This document shows positions 35,581 to 45,025 of a DNA stretch of 64,000 bases, piece after piece. A program made the position numbers and the translations under genes. This DNA is from Altererythrobacter sp. ZODW24 (GTDB lineage: Bacteria > Pseudomonadota > Alphaproteobacteria > Sphingomonadales > Sphingomonadaceae): NCBI RefSeq assembly GCF_003344885.1, contig NZ_CP031155.1, positions 620,001 through 684,000 on the forward strand, in the 5' to 3' direction. Numbering within the stretch: the first letter of the stretch is position 1; every line of letters begins with the position of its first letter. The notes under the pieces were generated by a model. That model had not been told where the DNA came from. It saw nothing but the letters and a program-made list of their open reading frames with translations, and searched no databases.

Positions 35581-37536
35581 TTAGCCGCCCGTGTGGTAAT
35601 AATCGTAGATTGTGCGCGCGACTGCCGCGCTGACGCCGGGCGCGCGTTGCAAGTCCTCTAGCGAGGCGGCTCTGACTTTCCCGGCAGTACCAAAATGCAG
35701 CAGCAAGGCACGTTTGCGAGACGGCCCGATACCGGGGATCTCATCAAGCGGGGATGCCGTAATACCGCGGCTGCGCTTGGCGCGGTGGGCACCGATGGCG
35801 AAGCGGTGGACCTCGTCACGGAGCGTTTGCAGATAGAACAGCACAGGCGAATTGGTCGGCAACAGCCGCTCGCGCCCGTCAGGAAAGTGGAAGACTTCGC
35901 GCCCGTCGCGGCCATGATGCGGCCCCTTTGCAATGGCAATCAGCGGCACGTCCTCGATGCCGAGCTCCTCAAGCGTTTCCTTAACGGCCGTCATATGGCC
36001 CTTGCCGCCATCAATCAGCACAAGATCGGGCCAAGTGCCGCTCTCACGATCCGGATCTTCACGCATGGCCCGGCTAAAGCGGCGTTCCATCACCTCGCGC
36101 ATCATGCCGAAGTCATCATTGCCCTGCGCTTCCTTGATATTGAACTTGCGGTACTGGCCTTTGATAAAGCCTTCGGGGCCAGCCACGATCATTCCGCCAA
36201 CCGCCTTGGTACCCTGGATATGGCTGTTATCATAAACTTCGATCCGCTGCGGCACATCGGCAAGCTCTAGGAACTCCGCCATTTCGCGCATGGTCTTCGC
36301 CTTGGTGCCAGTTTCAGCGAGCCGCCGATCGAGCGATTCCACAGCGTTACGCTGTGCCTGTTCCATCAGCCGGCGCCGGTCGCCGCGCTGCGGGACCGAT
36401 ATTTCGACCTTGTGCTCGGCCACCGCCGCGAAAGCTTCTTGCAGCAAATCCTTCTCGCTTAGCTTTCGGTCGACAAGGATATGCTTTGCCGGGGGCACTT
36501 CTTCATAAAACTGCGCGAGGAATGCAGCCATTACTGCATCCTCCTCCAAACCGGCGACGTTGCGCGGGAAGAACGCGCGGTGGCCCCAGTTTTGCCCGCC
36601 GCGAATGAAGAACGCCTGGATGGCTATCTGGCCACCTTTGGAATGCATCGCGAAGACATCCGCATCGCCGACAGCTTCTGCATTGATGGCTTGCGATCCT
36701 TGAATGAAGGTTGCCGCCCGCAACCGGTCACGCAGCATGGCGGCACTCTCGAAATCGAGCTCTTCAGCCGCCTTCGCCATTTGCTTTTCGATCTTGGTTT
36801 GCACGGCAGAGGATTTGCCACCGAGGAAGTCCTTCGCCTCCTGCACCAACTCGTCATAGCCCGCCTCATCGATCCGCCCGACGCAGGGCGCGGAGCAGCG
36901 TTTGATTTGATACAGCAGACATGGCCGGTCGCGGCGGCTGAAGAAACTGTCGGTGCAAGACCGCAATAGAAACAGTTTTTGCAGCGCATTGATCGTCGTA
37001 TTGACGCTGCCCGCGCTCGCAAACGGGCCATAATAGTTACCCTTGGCGCGCCGCGCGCCGCGATGTTTCATGATCCGCGGAAAGCCGTGATCGGCGCGCA
37101 ACAGGATGAAAGGGAAGCTCTTATCGTCGCGCAGCAGAACGTTGTAAGGCGGGCGATACCGCTTGATCAGCTGCGCCTCGAGCAGCAGCGCCTCAGCTTC
37201 TGAATTGGTTGTGACAATTTCCATACTGCAGCACTGGCTGACCATGCGCTGCAACCGGTTCGTGAGATTGCCGATTTGAGTGTAATTGGCGACGCGGTTT
37301 TTGAGCGCCCGCGCTTTGCCAACATAGAGCACATCACCGCGCGCATCGAGCATCCGGTAGACGCCCGGGCTGGGCTTAAGCGTCTGCACGACCTCGCGGA
37401 TCGCAGCGATACCGACATCGAAGTCAGGCCGCTCACTTCCGCGCACAGTATAGCTCGCGCGATCCTCGTTGAATCGCTCCGCCCCGGCAGGTGTTGTCGG
37501 TGTTCCTGCCGAAGAAGGGGGGCCTGTACGCGCCAT
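35581..37536 (-). CDS. uvrC: UvrABC excinuclease subunit C
   Basis: UvrC makes both incisions in nucleotide-excision repair. The 651-residue protein has the GIY-YIG nuclease (PGVYRMLDARGDVLYVGKAR near residues 57-76), a UVR domain near residue 245 (EKQMAKAAEELDFESAAMLRD), the RNase H-like nuclease half (VYDNSHIQGTKAVGGMIV, VLIDGGKGH) and C-terminal helix-hairpin-helix motifs (IPGIGPSRKRALLLHFG). The first 30-40 residues are a low-complexity extension. Confidence 0.96.
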   Translation of the reverse strand: MARTGPPSSAGTPTTPAGAERFNEDRASYTVRGSERPDFDVGIAAIREVVQTLKPSPGVYRMLDARGDVLYVGKARALKNRVANYTQIGNLTNRLQRMVSQCCSMEIVTTNSEAEALLLEAQLIKRYRPPYNVLLRDDKSFPFILLRADHGFPRIMKHRGARRAKGNYYGPFASAGSVNTTINALQKLFLLRSCTDSFFSRRDRPCLLYQIKRCSAPCVGRIDEAGYDELVQEAKDFLGGKSSAVQTKIEKQMAKAAEELDFESAAMLRDRLRAATFIQGSQAINAEAVGDADVFAMHSKGGQIAIQAFFIRGGQNWGHRAFFPRNVAGLEEDAVMAAFLAQFYEEVPPAKHILVDRKLSEKDLLQEAFAAVAEHKVEISVPQRGDRRRLMEQAQRNAVESLDRRLAETGTKAKTMREMAEFLELADVPQRIEVYDNSHIQGTKAVGGMIVAGPEGFIKGQYRKFNIKEAQGNDDFGMMREVMERRFSRAMREDPDRESGTWPDLVLIDGGKGHMTAVKETLEELGIEDVPLIAIAKGPHHGRDGREVFHFPDGRERLLPTNSPVLFYLQTLRDEVHRFAIGAHRAKRSRGITASPLDEIPGIGPSRKRALLLHFGTAGKVRAASLEDLQRAPGVSAAVARTIYDYYHTGG

Positions 37537-37611
37537 AGTGATCAGATAGGCACTAAGGCGGGCAATTGCATACCCCCTTAGTTGACGCGATTCACGCTTC
37601 TGTTACGCTAG

Positions 37612-39312
37612 ATGGACGTCACCGGTAAGAACCGGGGCTTCGGGAGGAAATTTTTGCGCCAATTACAGGGTATGGATGCATCTTTTGTTGCGCTTGAAAC
37701 ACGCAATTCACCGATGCACATCGGATCGATACTGATCTATAATCCTGAAACGGCGCCCGGCGGATTTGTCCGCTTCAAAGACATTTTGGGCTTCTTTGAG
37801 AGTCGGATGAAGATGTCCAAAACCATGCGGCAACGTCTGGTAAAAGTGCCATTTGACCTCGATTATCCCTATTGGATCGAGGATCCCGACTTCGATCTGG
37901 AATATCATGTTCGGCATATTGCCTTGCCCGAACCGGGCGACTGGCGGCAACTTTGCATCCAAGCGGCGCGTATTTTCGCCCGCCCGCTCGATCTGACCCG
38001 CCCACCATGGGAATTCACGGTGATCGGCGGGCTGGATAATATCCCCGGCGTAACCCCCGGCAGCTATGCCATGGTCACCAAAGTTCATCACTCGGCAATA
38101 GACGGCAAGAGCGGTGTCGATCTGATGGAAGTTCTGCATACACTCGATCCTAACGCGCCGCCGCCGAGTGAGCCCGACACATGGAAGCCGGAGCGGATTC
38201 CAACAGGGCCAGAACTCCTCGGCAAAAGCTATATGAACGCAGTCACCAACCCGCTGAAACAGCTGGAAGTGGCCGCGAAGGCTGCTCCGGGGCTTGCGAA
38301 CGCGATCAAGGGTTTGGCCGCCAAAGATTTCAGCGTCAGCCGCGAAATGCTGGCTCCGCGCACCCGCTTCAACAAGGTAATCTCGTCAGCCCGCGTCGTC
38401 GAAGGGCGCAGCGTTCCCCTCGCCGATATCAAGGCGATCCGCCACGCTGTTCCGGGCGCAAAGGTGAATGACGTGTTCCTCGCCATCGTTGGCGGGTCGA
38501 TGCGGAAATATCTGAAAGCCAAAGATGATCTGCCTGAAAAGACGCTAACCGCAATGGCGCCTATCTCGGTGCGTTCGGAAAACGAAAAGGGCGATATGGG
38601 CAATCAGGTTGCCGCAATGATCGCGCAGCTTGGCACTCACATAGAGGACCCGCTGGAACGTCTGGAATACGTCAATTCCAAGACCAAGAACAGCAAGGCC
38701 ATGACCGATGCGATGGGCGCTCGGAACATGACTGAAATCAGCAAGGTCAGCCCTGCCCTCTACATGTCGCTGGGCGCCCGACTTTACACCAGTCTTGGCG
38801 TTGCTAACCGCATGGGGCCGCCATTCTCGACGGTAGTTACCAATGTTCCGGGTCCGCCCGTATCGATTTATTCGAGCGGTGCGCGGCTTGAGAGCATGAT
38901 GGGGCTGCTTTGCCTGACCGATGGCCTCGGTCTTGGTCATGTTGTCCAGAGTTACGTCGACGAAGCGACTATTTCCTTCACCGCATGCCGCAAATTGCTG
39001 CCCGATCCCGAGTTTTACGCGCAATGTATCGAAGAAAGCTTCGAAGAGATCCGCGATGCGGCGAAAAAGGCCGTTCAGGATGGGGTCAAAGCAAAACCTG
39101 TAAAGAATGCCAAACCGGCTAAGAAAGCCGCTGCGAAGAAGGCTCCTGCGAAACGCAAGCCTGCCGCCAAGAAGGCCGCGCCGAAGAAAGCTCCGGCCAA
39201 GCGGAAAACCGCCGCAAAGAAAGCCCCGGCGAAGAGGACCGCAGCTAAAAAGACCACGACTGCGCGAAAAGCAGCGCAAGCCGCTCCGCGCAAAACGAAA
39301 GCGAAAAAATAA
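37612..39312 (+). CDS. Wax ester synthase/diacylglycerol acyltransferase with histone-like tail
   Basis: The 566-residue WS/DGAT makes wax esters or triacylglycerol from acyl-CoA. The catalytic HHxxxDG is HHSAIDG at residues 159-165; NDVFLAIVGGSMRKYL and VVTNVPGPPVSIYSSGA are further family blocks. From about residue 490 to the end there is a Lys/Ala/Pro-rich tail of repeated PAKK, PAKR and AAKK units resembling histone H1 or the PhaF-type tails of storage-granule proteins. A typical WS/DGAT ends near residue 480. The hydrolase gene starts within its stop (TAATG). Confidence 0.92.
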   Translation: MDVTGKNRGFGRKFLRQLQGMDASFVALETRNSPMHIGSILIYNPETAPGGFVRFKDILGFFESRMKMSKTMRQRLVKVPFDLDYPYWIEDPDFDLEYHVRHIALPEPGDWRQLCIQAARIFARPLDLTRPPWEFTVIGGLDNIPGVTPGSYAMVTKVHHSAIDGKSGVDLMEVLHTLDPNAPPPSEPDTWKPERIPTGPELLGKSYMNAVTNPLKQLEVAAKAAPGLANAIKGLAAKDFSVSREMLAPRTRFNKVISSARVVEGRSVPLADIKAIRHAVPGAKVNDVFLAIVGGSMRKYLKAKDDLPEKTLTAMAPISVRSENEKGDMGNQVAAMIAQLGTHIEDPLERLEYVNSKTKNSKAMTDAMGARNMTEISKVSPALYMSLGARLYTSLGVANRMGPPFSTVVTNVPGPPVSIYSSGARLESMMGLLCLTDGLGLGHVVQSYVDEATISFTACRKLLPDPEFYAQCIEESFEEIRDAAKKAVQDGVKAKPVKNAKPAKKAAAKKAPAKRKPAAKKAAPKKAPAKRKTAAKKAPAKRTAAKKTTTARKAAQAAPRKTKAKK

Positions 39313-40112
39313 TGACTGCAGCCACAATGACCGCCCCCGTTCCGGCCCGCCCGCCAAGCCGCTTGCTCGCCTTGACCGAGCCAGGCCGCGCTTTCGCTGA
39401 AATGGCCGCGTTTTATGCGCTCCGACCTGCGATGCGGGCATTGCCCAAGGGCGATGGCCACGGCGTGCTGGTCCTGCCCGGCTTTATGGCATCAGACGGT
39501 TCGACCCGTCCCATGCGCTCGCTGCTAACTGACCTCGGTTATGACGTCGCTGGCTGGAACCTTGGCCGTAACGTCCGTGTCGACAATGCCCGTATCGAAG
39601 CGATGATGGGCTGCGTTGATGAGCTCACGGATAACACTGGCGGCAAGATTTCCATCGTCGGCTGGAGCCTTGGCGGCGTATTCGCCCGTGAACTGGCTAA
39701 AATGGCGCCTGAGAAGGTGCGTCAGGTGATCTCGCTCGGAAGCCCCATTTCAGACGACCGCAACCACACCAATGCGCGCCGCCTGTTCGAATTCCTCAAC
39801 GGCAAAGAACCTGAACCGATGAAGGAAGGCAATTTCGAGGGTTTGCACAAATCACCGCTCGTCCCGACAACATCGATTCTGACAAAGGCCGATGGTGTGG
39901 TTGGCTGGCGCGGATCGGTTCAGCATCACGATGCCAAACACAACGCGCAGACGGAGAACATCGAAGTGATCGCCAGCCATCTGGGGCTCGGGGTCAACCC
40001 CACAGTAATGATGGCAGTGGCCGATCGCCTTGCGCAGGCAGAAGGCCGATGGAAGCCCTTCGAACCAAGCGGCCTCAAGGGTTTGCTGTTTCCGAAGACC
40101 CGCCTGCACTAA
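39312..40112 (+). CDS. Alpha/beta hydrolase, lipase/esterase-like
   Basis: The 266-residue protein has the strand-oxyanion block HGVLVLPGFMASDGSTRPM and the nucleophile elbow GWSLGGVFAREL (Ser near residue 118). Its one-base overlap with the WS/DGAT gene suggests it acts on the same storage lipids, for example in turnover. No signal peptide is seen, so it is cytoplasmic. Exact substrate unknown. Confidence 0.8.
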   Translation: MTAATMTAPVPARPPSRLLALTEPGRAFAEMAAFYALRPAMRALPKGDGHGVLVLPGFMASDGSTRPMRSLLTDLGYDVAGWNLGRNVRVDNARIEAMMGCVDELTDNTGGKISIVGWSLGGVFARELAKMAPEKVRQVISLGSPISDDRNHTNARRLFEFLNGKEPEPMKEGNFEGLHKSPLVPTTSILTKADGVVGWRGSVQHHDAKHNAQTENIEVIASHLGLGVNPTVMMAVADRLAQAEGRWKPFEPSGLKGLLFPKTRLH

Positions 40113-40122
40113 ACTTCAGAAA

Positions 40123-42630
40123 TCAGAACAGTTTTCTGAGATCAACGCCGAGATAGCGGCCAGTCGGATCGATTAGATCGGGCTGGAAGCCAAGCGGAAC
40201 ATCGCCGTTGCTGTCGGTCACGCGGCGCCTGCCGTCGAAGACGTTGTTGGCCAGCAGTGAGACACGGAATCCCTTCAGGAAACCGTCCTGTTTGTCGAAT
40301 ATCTGCCCCAAGTTAGCAAACACCCTCAAGTTGATGGTCGCCAGATCGTCAAAGAACAAGTCGGTACTGCCCGGCAGGCCTGTACCGTTGACGCGGGTTG
40401 AGCCGGTGTATGCTCCCGTAACGCGCAAGCCCCAGCCATTGCGGAACATGCCGCCCTGCAATGACGTGCTGTTACGCGGCGTACCGCTGGCAGACAGTGC
40501 ATCACCATTCAACAGATCGAGTACCGGGCCGCCATTGGCGACCAGCACTTCACTGCGCAATTCGACTGTGTGGTTCAGACTAAGGAAGAACCGTCCACGC
40601 CCGTCGCCGCCGCCAAACATCCGTGCCGCTGCTCGGCTACCACCACCACGGCCCCTGCCGCCGCCGCCAGCTCCGGGGCGACCTCGGCCGCCGCGCGCCG
40701 CATCGGGTCCGCCCCTTCCACCACGCCCTGCTCCGGGCCTGCCACCGGGGCCTTCGGGTGCCTTAGCCTTTCCAAACTGGCCCCGAAGCGAAAGGCCGAA
40801 GGTCAGACGGTCATTCTCGGTCTCGGCAAAAGTGACTGGCCGCCGATCAATCGCAACCAGGGTACCGCTTGCATCCCGCGTTACACGGTCTGCAAAGGCT
40901 GCTTCGACCTCCGCCGTCAGCAGCGGAAAGGATGTAGAGACATTTTCGGATCGGTTGCGGACATAGTCGACCCGGAAGCGAGCGTTTTCAATAAATGGCA
41001 CTTCCCAATTGGCCGAGAACTTCCAGTCCTTTTGGCTTTCGGCCAGCAAATCAGGATTGCCGCCGCTGGTGATGGCGGCGAGCACCGTTTCATTATTGGT
41101 GAAATCAAAGGTCGATACGTTGAAGGTCGTGACTTCAGCAGCGCCCAGTTGGGTAAGGCTCGGAGCGGCGTCAGCGTTCACGTAAGTCGCTTGAAGGTCG
41201 AGGTTTTCAAACGGCTTCCATGTTAGACCCGCGCTCCAGTCGTAAAGCGTCCCGAAATCCGAAAGGTGATCGACACCCGCCTGCAAGTTCAGCGAGAGAT
41301 CGCCAACCGCAGCCCAAGCATCATCGCGCCTGCTTGTGATCGGAACAACGACATTCAGTCCGCCATTTACGCGCCCACGCGTTAGCTGAGTGTCTAATGC
41401 GGTTCTGGTGTCGCTGCTGGCGATCCGGTTCCATTTATAGCCCACGTCGAACGTCGTCGAAAGCTCACCTGCAGGAAGCAACAGCGGCGCCCCGCGCACA
41501 GTCACTTTCGTCTCAGCGGTGTAGGTATCCGAATTGGCGACCGCAAAACCGCCATCGGTGACAACGGGCAAAGCGCCTAGAATATCGAGCGTTCCGGCAG
41601 CCGCAGCATCGACCAAGTCATTGGTATCTGCCGGTTGGTCGATCTCGGTTCTTGTATCCGTGATGGTCCCATCCGCAGTTGCGGTGAGACGAAAATCCCC
41701 CAGCGGTGCCGTATAAGTCGCGGCAGTCGAATAGCTGTCAGCACGGCTGCGGAGTTCGAGCGGATCGTCTGCGCCGAAAGTCCGAAGTACGCTGGCCGCG
41801 GCAGGATCGGTTAGCAACACGCTGTTCAAGCCGGACAGGCTCCGCGTGTCAGTTCGACCAGCGGTGGCGTTCAGGCTAAGCGAGGAGCCGGAATCGACGA
41901 ATGCCTTAGCCCAGTTAGCGGTTGCTTCGATTTCCGAACTATCAGCAATCAGGCTGCGATATTCAGCTGGATCGGGATCACCAGCGACGCCGGGGATACT
42001 GGATTCGGTTTGAATGACATTCCGTTCCGCCTCGGTCAGCAGCGATGTGTCTTCGACATCAATGTTGAAGTTGAGCCGCCCGCCGCCCGTAATCTTCAGC
42101 AGCGTCAATTCCTGCTCGTTACGCGCATACCCGCCCTGCGCTGGCCCTTCATATTCCAGATCAGCCGTAATCGCCGAGTAATTTTCCTGGAGGATGAAAT
42201 TCACCACCCGGCGATCAGGCGGGAAGCCGAATAGTTGTGCCGTTTCCTCGGGTAAAACTTCAACTTTGCGAATGGCTTCGGGCGGGTAGGAGCGAAATTC
42301 ACGGAAACTGCCGACGCGAATGCCATTGATCAAAAAGACCGGCCTCTGGCCGCCGCCGCGCCCACGTGCGGAGCCGGTTTCCGGAGCCAGCGCGTCAACC
42401 AGTTCAGCGATGGAGCTCGCGCCATAGGCTGCGATATCCTGCTCATCCAACTCGACAATAGGCGCCTGCGCGGCATCGACCTGCCCACGCAGGCTGCCAC
42501 CGATCACTAGGATTTCACTATCTTGCTGGGTAATATCGTCAGCACTGCTGTCGGCAGCATCCTGTGCTGCGAGCGCAGTTGGCAAAGCTATTACCGAAAC
42601 AGCCGTCGTCAGAATCTGGTGTAGGCGCAC
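40123..42630 (-). CDS. TonB-dependent receptor 1, with RGG-rich segment
   Basis: The 835-residue outer-membrane protein has a signal peptide (MRLHQILTTAVSVIALPTAL, AAQ), a plug domain (residues about 40-150, AAYGASSIAELVDALAPETG, RPVFLINGIRVG) and a beta-barrel ending in Phe (GVDLRKLF). Residues about 620-677 form an unusual loop rich in Gly, Arg and Pro with repeated GGRGG and GRGRGG units. The ligand is unknown. It is convergent with the hydrolase gene and divergent from infA. Confidence 0.88.
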   Translation of the reverse strand: MRLHQILTTAVSVIALPTALAAQDAADSSADDITQQDSEILVIGGSLRGQVDAAQAPIVELDEQDIAAYGASSIAELVDALAPETGSARGRGGGQRPVFLINGIRVGSFREFRSYPPEAIRKVEVLPEETAQLFGFPPDRRVVNFILQENYSAITADLEYEGPAQGGYARNEQELTLLKITGGGRLNFNIDVEDTSLLTEAERNVIQTESSIPGVAGDPDPAEYRSLIADSSEIEATANWAKAFVDSGSSLSLNATAGRTDTRSLSGLNSVLLTDPAAASVLRTFGADDPLELRSRADSYSTAATYTAPLGDFRLTATADGTITDTRTEIDQPADTNDLVDAAAAGTLDILGALPVVTDGGFAVANSDTYTAETKVTVRGAPLLLPAGELSTTFDVGYKWNRIASSDTRTALDTQLTRGRVNGGLNVVVPITSRRDDAWAAVGDLSLNLQAGVDHLSDFGTLYDWSAGLTWKPFENLDLQATYVNADAAPSLTQLGAAEVTTFNVSTFDFTNNETVLAAITSGGNPDLLAESQKDWKFSANWEVPFIENARFRVDYVRNRSENVSTSFPLLTAEVEAAFADRVTRDASGTLVAIDRRPVTFAETENDRLTFGLSLRGQFGKAKAPEGPGGRPGAGRGGRGGPDAARGGRGRPGAGGGGRGRGGGSRAAARMFGGGDGRGRFFLSLNHTVELRSEVLVANGGPVLDLLNGDALSASGTPRNSTSLQGGMFRNGWGLRVTGAYTGSTRVNGTGLPGSTDLFFDDLATINLRVFANLGQIFDKQDGFLKGFRVSLLANNVFDGRRRVTDSNGDVPLGFQPDLIDPTGRYLGVDLRKLF

Positions 42631-42838
42631 GTAATATCCCTAGAAAACAGTCGGTCCCCACCCCTGTTCGGCGCTGTTGCCCAGCGCCTGATCCAAAAGC
42701 AAGCATCGCGATGTAACCAATTGTCGCAACACCGGTTCCACCAGCGACATATGGTGTCCGCGCAAATGCTTTCCTTTTGCCGCCACCGCCGCTATGGCGC
42801 GCGGCAATGATCAATATTGAAATTGGACGCTGAGCCTT

Positions 42839-43084
42839 ATGGCTAAAGAAGAACTCCTGGAAATGCGCGGCAAAGTGTTGGAACTCCTTCCCAACGCCAT
42901 GTTCCGGGTTGAGCTGGAAAACGGTCACGAAGTACTGGGCCACACGGCCGGCAAAATGCGCAAAAACCGCATTCGCGTGCTCGTGGGTGACGAGGTGCTG
43001 TGCGAACTAACACCTTACGATCTGACCAAGGCACGCATCACATACCGCTTTATGCCCGGCCGGGGCGGCCCGGGCCCACAATAA
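42839..43084 (+). CDS. infA: Translation initiation factor IF-1
   Basis: The 81-residue OB-fold protein ([20 protein letters not shown], then [24 protein letters not shown]) is IF-1, which binds the ribosomal A site. It is about 9 residues longer than in E. coli, with a Gly-rich C-terminus. It is followed 15 bases later by maf, the usual order in alphaproteobacteria. Confidence 0.97.
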   Translation: MAKEELLEMRGKVLELLPNAMFRVELENGHEVLGHTAGKMRKNRIRVLVGDEVLCELTPYDLTKARITYRFMPGRGGPGPQ

Positions 43085-43099
43085 GTAGTAGGGGGTCGA

Positions 43100-43669
43100 A
43101 TGCCCTCTCTAATCCTTGCATCGGCGAGCCCTAGACGGCGCGAACTCCTCGCGCGACTGGGCATCGAACCTGCGCGCGTAACGTCTGCTGAAATTGATGA
43201 GACACCGCAGGACGGCGAATTGCCGCATGTCTATGCTCGGCGCATGGCGCACGAGAAGGCAGAGGCGGCTCGTGATGCCGAAGCTCACGTGCTGGCGGGT
43301 GACACAGTTGTCGCTGCCGGACGCCGCATTCTGCCCAAAGCTGAAGACGAAGCAACCGCGCGCAAATGCCTGGAGCTGCTCTCGGGCCGCCGCCACCGTG
43401 TGCTATCGGCCGTTGCACTGCGCTATCCGGACGGAACCGTTCGCGCAAAGCTGAGCGAGACTGTAGTTCGCTTCAAGCGCCTTTCAGAGGCTGAGCTGGC
43501 CGTTTATCTCGCGGGCGGCGAGTGGGATGGCAAAGCCGGCGGATATGCCATTCAGGGCGCTGCAGAGGGTCTGATCGAGTGGATCAAGGGTAGCCATTCA
43601 GGCGTCATGGGCATGCCGCTCTATGAAACGCGCCTTCTGCTCACTTCCGCAGGTTTCAAACTTGCTTAG
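43100..43669 (+). CDS. maf: Maf-family nucleoside triphosphate pyrophosphatase
   Basis: The 189-residue protein opens LILASASPRRRELLARLGI and carries VLAGDTVVAAGRRILPK and GGYAIQGAAEGLIEWIKG. Maf/YhdE proteins hydrolyse dTTP/UTP or modified nucleotides. It is the second gene of the infA-maf-RNase-yacG cluster. Confidence 0.94.
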   Translation: MPSLILASASPRRRELLARLGIEPARVTSAEIDETPQDGELPHVYARRMAHEKAEAARDAEAHVLAGDTVVAAGRRILPKAEDEATARKCLELLSGRRHRVLSAVALRYPDGTVRAKLSETVVRFKRLSEAELAVYLAGGEWDGKAGGYAIQGAAEGLIEWIKGSHSGVMGMPLYETRLLLTSAGFKLA

Positions 43670-43678
43670 GCGCCCGCG

Positions 43679-44650
43679 ATGACGTGGTATGTCGAAGCGG
43701 GCATCGGCGAGGCCCGCGCCATTGAAGTGGTGGCCGGTCAAATTGTTGCCGCAAGACTCGATTGGCCCGGCGGTTTAGTAGCTGGCCAAATCGAAGACGC
43801 CACCCTGATATCACGCAAATCTGGCTCCAAACGCGGCACAGCGCGCTTTGCTAGCGGAGCAGAGGCGCTGGTCGACCGCTTGCAACCGGACGCCAGCGAA
43901 GGTGCTCCAATCCGCCTCGAAGTGATCCGCAGCTCGATTGCGGAGCGTGGGCGGCTGAAACTCGCCCACGCCCGGCCTACCAACACAGCAGTACGCCCTT
44001 CCCTATCGCTGGTGGACCGGCTCATAGCTGACGGCCGCGATGCCAAGCTGGTCCGCCGCTTCCCTATTGATGGGTGGGATGAATTATTCGCCGAGGCATG
44101 GGATCAGGAGATCAGCTTTTCCGGCGGGTCGCTGGCATTCTCTCAAACACCGGCAATGCTGCTGATCGATGTCGATGGCGACTTACCCGCGCACGCTTTA
44201 GCCTTGGCGGCGGTTGCGCCGTTGGCCGAAGCTTTGAGGCGGTTCGACTGCGGCGGTTCGATCGGGATCGACTTTCCGACATTACAGCATAAGGATCACC
44301 GCAAGGCAGTCGATGACGCTTTGGCCAAGGCGCTCAAACATTGGCCGCATGAACGCACTGCGATGAATGGCTTTGGTTTTGTCCATCTCGTGGCGCGGCT
44401 GAAACGCCCGTCGCTACTCAACTTGGTTACAATTTCACGCGTCGGTGCCGCCGCACGCTTGTTGCTACGCCGCGCTGAGGCTGTGACCGAACCGGGCGCA
44501 TTGCTGCTGACCGCGCATCCCGGCGTGCGGGCAAAGCTGAAAGATGAGTGGCTCGAAGAACTCGCCCGCCGGACCGGGCGGGAAATCCGCCTTGAGAGCG
44601 ATCCGAAACTTGCGATTGGCGGCGGTTTCGCGCAAGGAATCGCGCTATGA
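43679..44650 (+). CDS. Short ribonuclease E/G family protein
   Basis: The 323-residue protein resembles the catalytic region of RNase E/G: GSKRGTARFAS (RNA-binding part), GGSIGIDFPTLQHKDHRKAVDDAL with the catalytic Asp region, and KRPSLLNLVTISRVGAAARLL. It is much shorter than RNase E (about 900) or RNase G (about 490), and the S1 domain and zinc-link cysteines are not seen. This short form sits between maf and yacG in many alphaproteobacteria. Whether it cleaves RNA is uncertain. Confidence 0.85.
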   Translation: MTWYVEAGIGEARAIEVVAGQIVAARLDWPGGLVAGQIEDATLISRKSGSKRGTARFASGAEALVDRLQPDASEGAPIRLEVIRSSIAERGRLKLAHARPTNTAVRPSLSLVDRLIADGRDAKLVRRFPIDGWDELFAEAWDQEISFSGGSLAFSQTPAMLLIDVDGDLPAHALALAAVAPLAEALRRFDCGGSIGIDFPTLQHKDHRKAVDDALAKALKHWPHERTAMNGFGFVHLVARLKRPSLLNLVTISRVGAAARLLLRRAEAVTEPGALLLTAHPGVRAKLKDEWLEELARRTGREIRLESDPKLAIGGGFAQGIAL

Positions 44651-44835
44651 CATCTACTGGAAGACCCTGCCCGATCTGCAAAAAACCGCGTGTTGAAGAG
44701 CACACGCCGTTTTGTTCGCAGCGCTGCCGCGACCGTGATCTCGCAAAGTGGTTCGGCGATGGTTACGCCGTGCCCGGCAGACCAGCCGCGCCAGACGAGA
44801 TCGCCACCAGCGACGAATATGACGGCAGCGAATAA
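44647..44835 (+). CDS. yacG: DNA gyrase inhibitor YacG-type zinc-ribbon protein
   Basis: The 62-residue protein has the four zinc ligands in RPCPICKKP and FCSQRCRDRDLAKWF, the standard YacG (DUF329) pattern. YacG binds GyrB in E. coli. It overlaps the RNase gene by 4 bases and ends the cluster. A GGCCCGC/GCGGGCC hairpin lies 35 bases after the stop (44870-44896), without a T-run. Confidence 0.92.
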   Translation: MTSTGRPCPICKKPRVEEHTPFCSQRCRDRDLAKWFGDGYAVPGRPAAPDEIATSDEYDGSE

Positions 44836-44923
44836 TTCACCCTTGCCTTAGCCGCGAGGCTTCGCCATAGGCCCGCATTCCAACCGTTCGCGGGCCATCA
44901 CTGGCTCACTTGCGATGAAGGTT

Positions 44924-44999
44924 GCCCGAGTAGCTCAGTTGGTAGAGCACACGATTGAAAATCGTGGTGTCGGTGGTTCGAATCCGCCCTCGGGCACCA
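44924..44999 (+). tRNA. tRNA-Phe (GAA)
   Basis: A complete cloverleaf: acceptor GCCCGAG/CTCGGGC, D arm GCTC-AGTTGGTA-GAGC, anticodon arm CACGA-TTGAAAA-TCGTG with anticodon GAA, T arm GGTGG-TTCGAAT-CCGCC, discriminator A and encoded CCA. The 3' end overlaps an inverted repeat GCACCACTT/AAGTGGTGC (44994-45022) that may assist termination or processing. Confidence 0.98.
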
Positions 45000-45025
45000 C
45001 TTTCCCCAAAATGAAGTGGTGCAGA

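Noticed and set aside
44870-44896. GGCCCGC/GCGGGCC hairpin as a terminator after yacG
   Set aside because: The stem is good but no T-run follows, so it is mentioned only with yacG.
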